DNA from: an uncultured Bacillaceae bacterium
Lineage (GTDB): Bacteria; Bacillota; Bacilli; Bacillales; Pradoshiaceae
Direction: 5' to 3'
Assembly: GCA_904501845.1 (NCBI GenBank)
Contig: CAJGCH010000047.1
Location: 1-13,961, forward strand
Length of the DNA stretch: 13,961 nt
Both the position numbers and the translations under genes were made by a program. Each line of letters starts with the position of its first letter. The first letter of the stretch is position 1. A model generated the notes under the pieces. The model was not told where the DNA came from and made no database searches. It saw only the letters and a program-made list of their open reading frames with translations. Of the stretch, positions 13,693 through 13,961 are shown in pieces.

Positions 13693-13961
13693 ATGAAAAA
13701 AATATTCTTATGTATTTCATTAGGAATTTGTGCAGCTTTGGTTGCACCAAATTTCCCCGAAAAGCCAACTGCTGCAGCCGAATCTTCAACGCTCTATCAA
13801 ACGACGGCAGGCGTCAATTTAAGAGCCGGTGCCTCTACTAATCATAGGGTTATCGTAACCATTCCAAAAGGGAAAAACGTGATCTATCTATCTAAATCCG
13901 GAAGCTGGTATAAAGTTAAGTACGGAAATAAAACTGGATTTGTGAGCTCGAAATATTTAAA
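13693..13961 (+). CDS. Secreted SH3b-domain protein (partial, cut at right edge)
   Basis: The first 89 codons are present and the gene runs off the window. Residues 1 to about 29 are a signal peptide (MKKIFLCISLGICAALVAP, cleavage near the AAA at 27-29). Residues about 35-89 form an SH3b domain of the bacterial SH3_3 type: the hallmark VNLRAGASTNHRVI, then IPKGKNVIYLSKSGSWYKVKY and GFVSSKYL. Such domains bind cell-wall peptides and usually precede an amidase, a peptidase or further SH3b copies; what follows here cannot be seen. ATG start with AGGGAG 9 nt upstream. AT-rich DNA with several TATAAT-like hexamers (13603-13608, 13637-13642) precedes it, but no good -35 pairs with them. Confidence 0.85.
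   Translation, partial: MKKIFLCISLGICAALVAPNFPEKPTAAAESSTLYQTTAGVNLRAGASTNHRVIVTIPKGKNVIYLSKSGSWYKVKYGNKTGFVSSKYL

Noticed and set aside
1..13961. CRISPR array, insertion sequence, tRNA cluster or prophage genes
   Set aside because: No regularly spaced direct repeats, transposase or integrase motifs, cloverleaf tRNAs or phage proteins were found; the only direct repeats are the Ig modules inside one gene.

Overview
This window is chromosomal DNA from a low-to-moderate G+C Bacillota, most likely Bacillaceae. The main evidence is a secG - carboxylesterase - rnr - (insert) - smpB - ssrA string, which is the arrangement known from Bacillus subtilis and relatives. Strong GGAGG-type ribosome binding sites, several GTG starts, the SecG, SmpB and TcyP sequences and an alanine-type tmRNA with an encoded CCA agree with this. 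I infer the family from remembered sequence resemblance and gene order; no species can be named.

Left part (1-6550): a truncated leftward gene at the edge (perhaps ATP-grasp) is followed by about 500 bp with no convincing gene. Next come a secreted modular wall protein (lysozyme-like transglycosylase domain, SH3b, four Ig-like modules), a proline-iminopeptidase-like hydrolase, a convergent sodium/proline symporter (putP), a divergent four-module extradiol dioxygenase (catE-like), and a convergent six-helix membrane protein of unknown function. Most of these are single-gene units closed by hairpin terminators; those at 3436-3463 and 5985-6012 are shared by convergent pairs. The unknown membrane protein has a good candidate sigma-B promoter.

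Middle part (6640-12860): secG has its own promoter and terminator. The carboxylesterase and rnr (RNase R) form an apparent two-gene unit with a terminator after rnr. Between rnr and smpB lie tcyP (cystine symporter) and ridA (enamine deaminase), each ended by its own hairpin. tcyP has a near-consensus sigma-A promoter whose -10 overlaps a PerR/Fur-like inverted repeat. smpB follows.

Right part (12860-13961): a strong promoter drives ssrA (tmRNA, 13001-13362). The tag it encodes reads GKQNNNLAFAA. Three terminator-type hairpins and AT-rich DNA with an 18-bp palindrome follow, then the start of a secreted SH3b protein cut by the window edge.

Functionally, RNase R, SmpB and tmRNA act together in ribosome rescue and decay of non-stop mRNA, and SecG belongs to the Sec export channel. 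Cystine import beside RidA makes sense because cysteine breakdown can release 2-aminoacrylate, which RidA hydrolyses. I found no CRISPR array, insertion sequence, tRNA gene, phage module or clearly new multi-gene system. The second-look items are regulatory sites, RNA structures and domain-level oddities.
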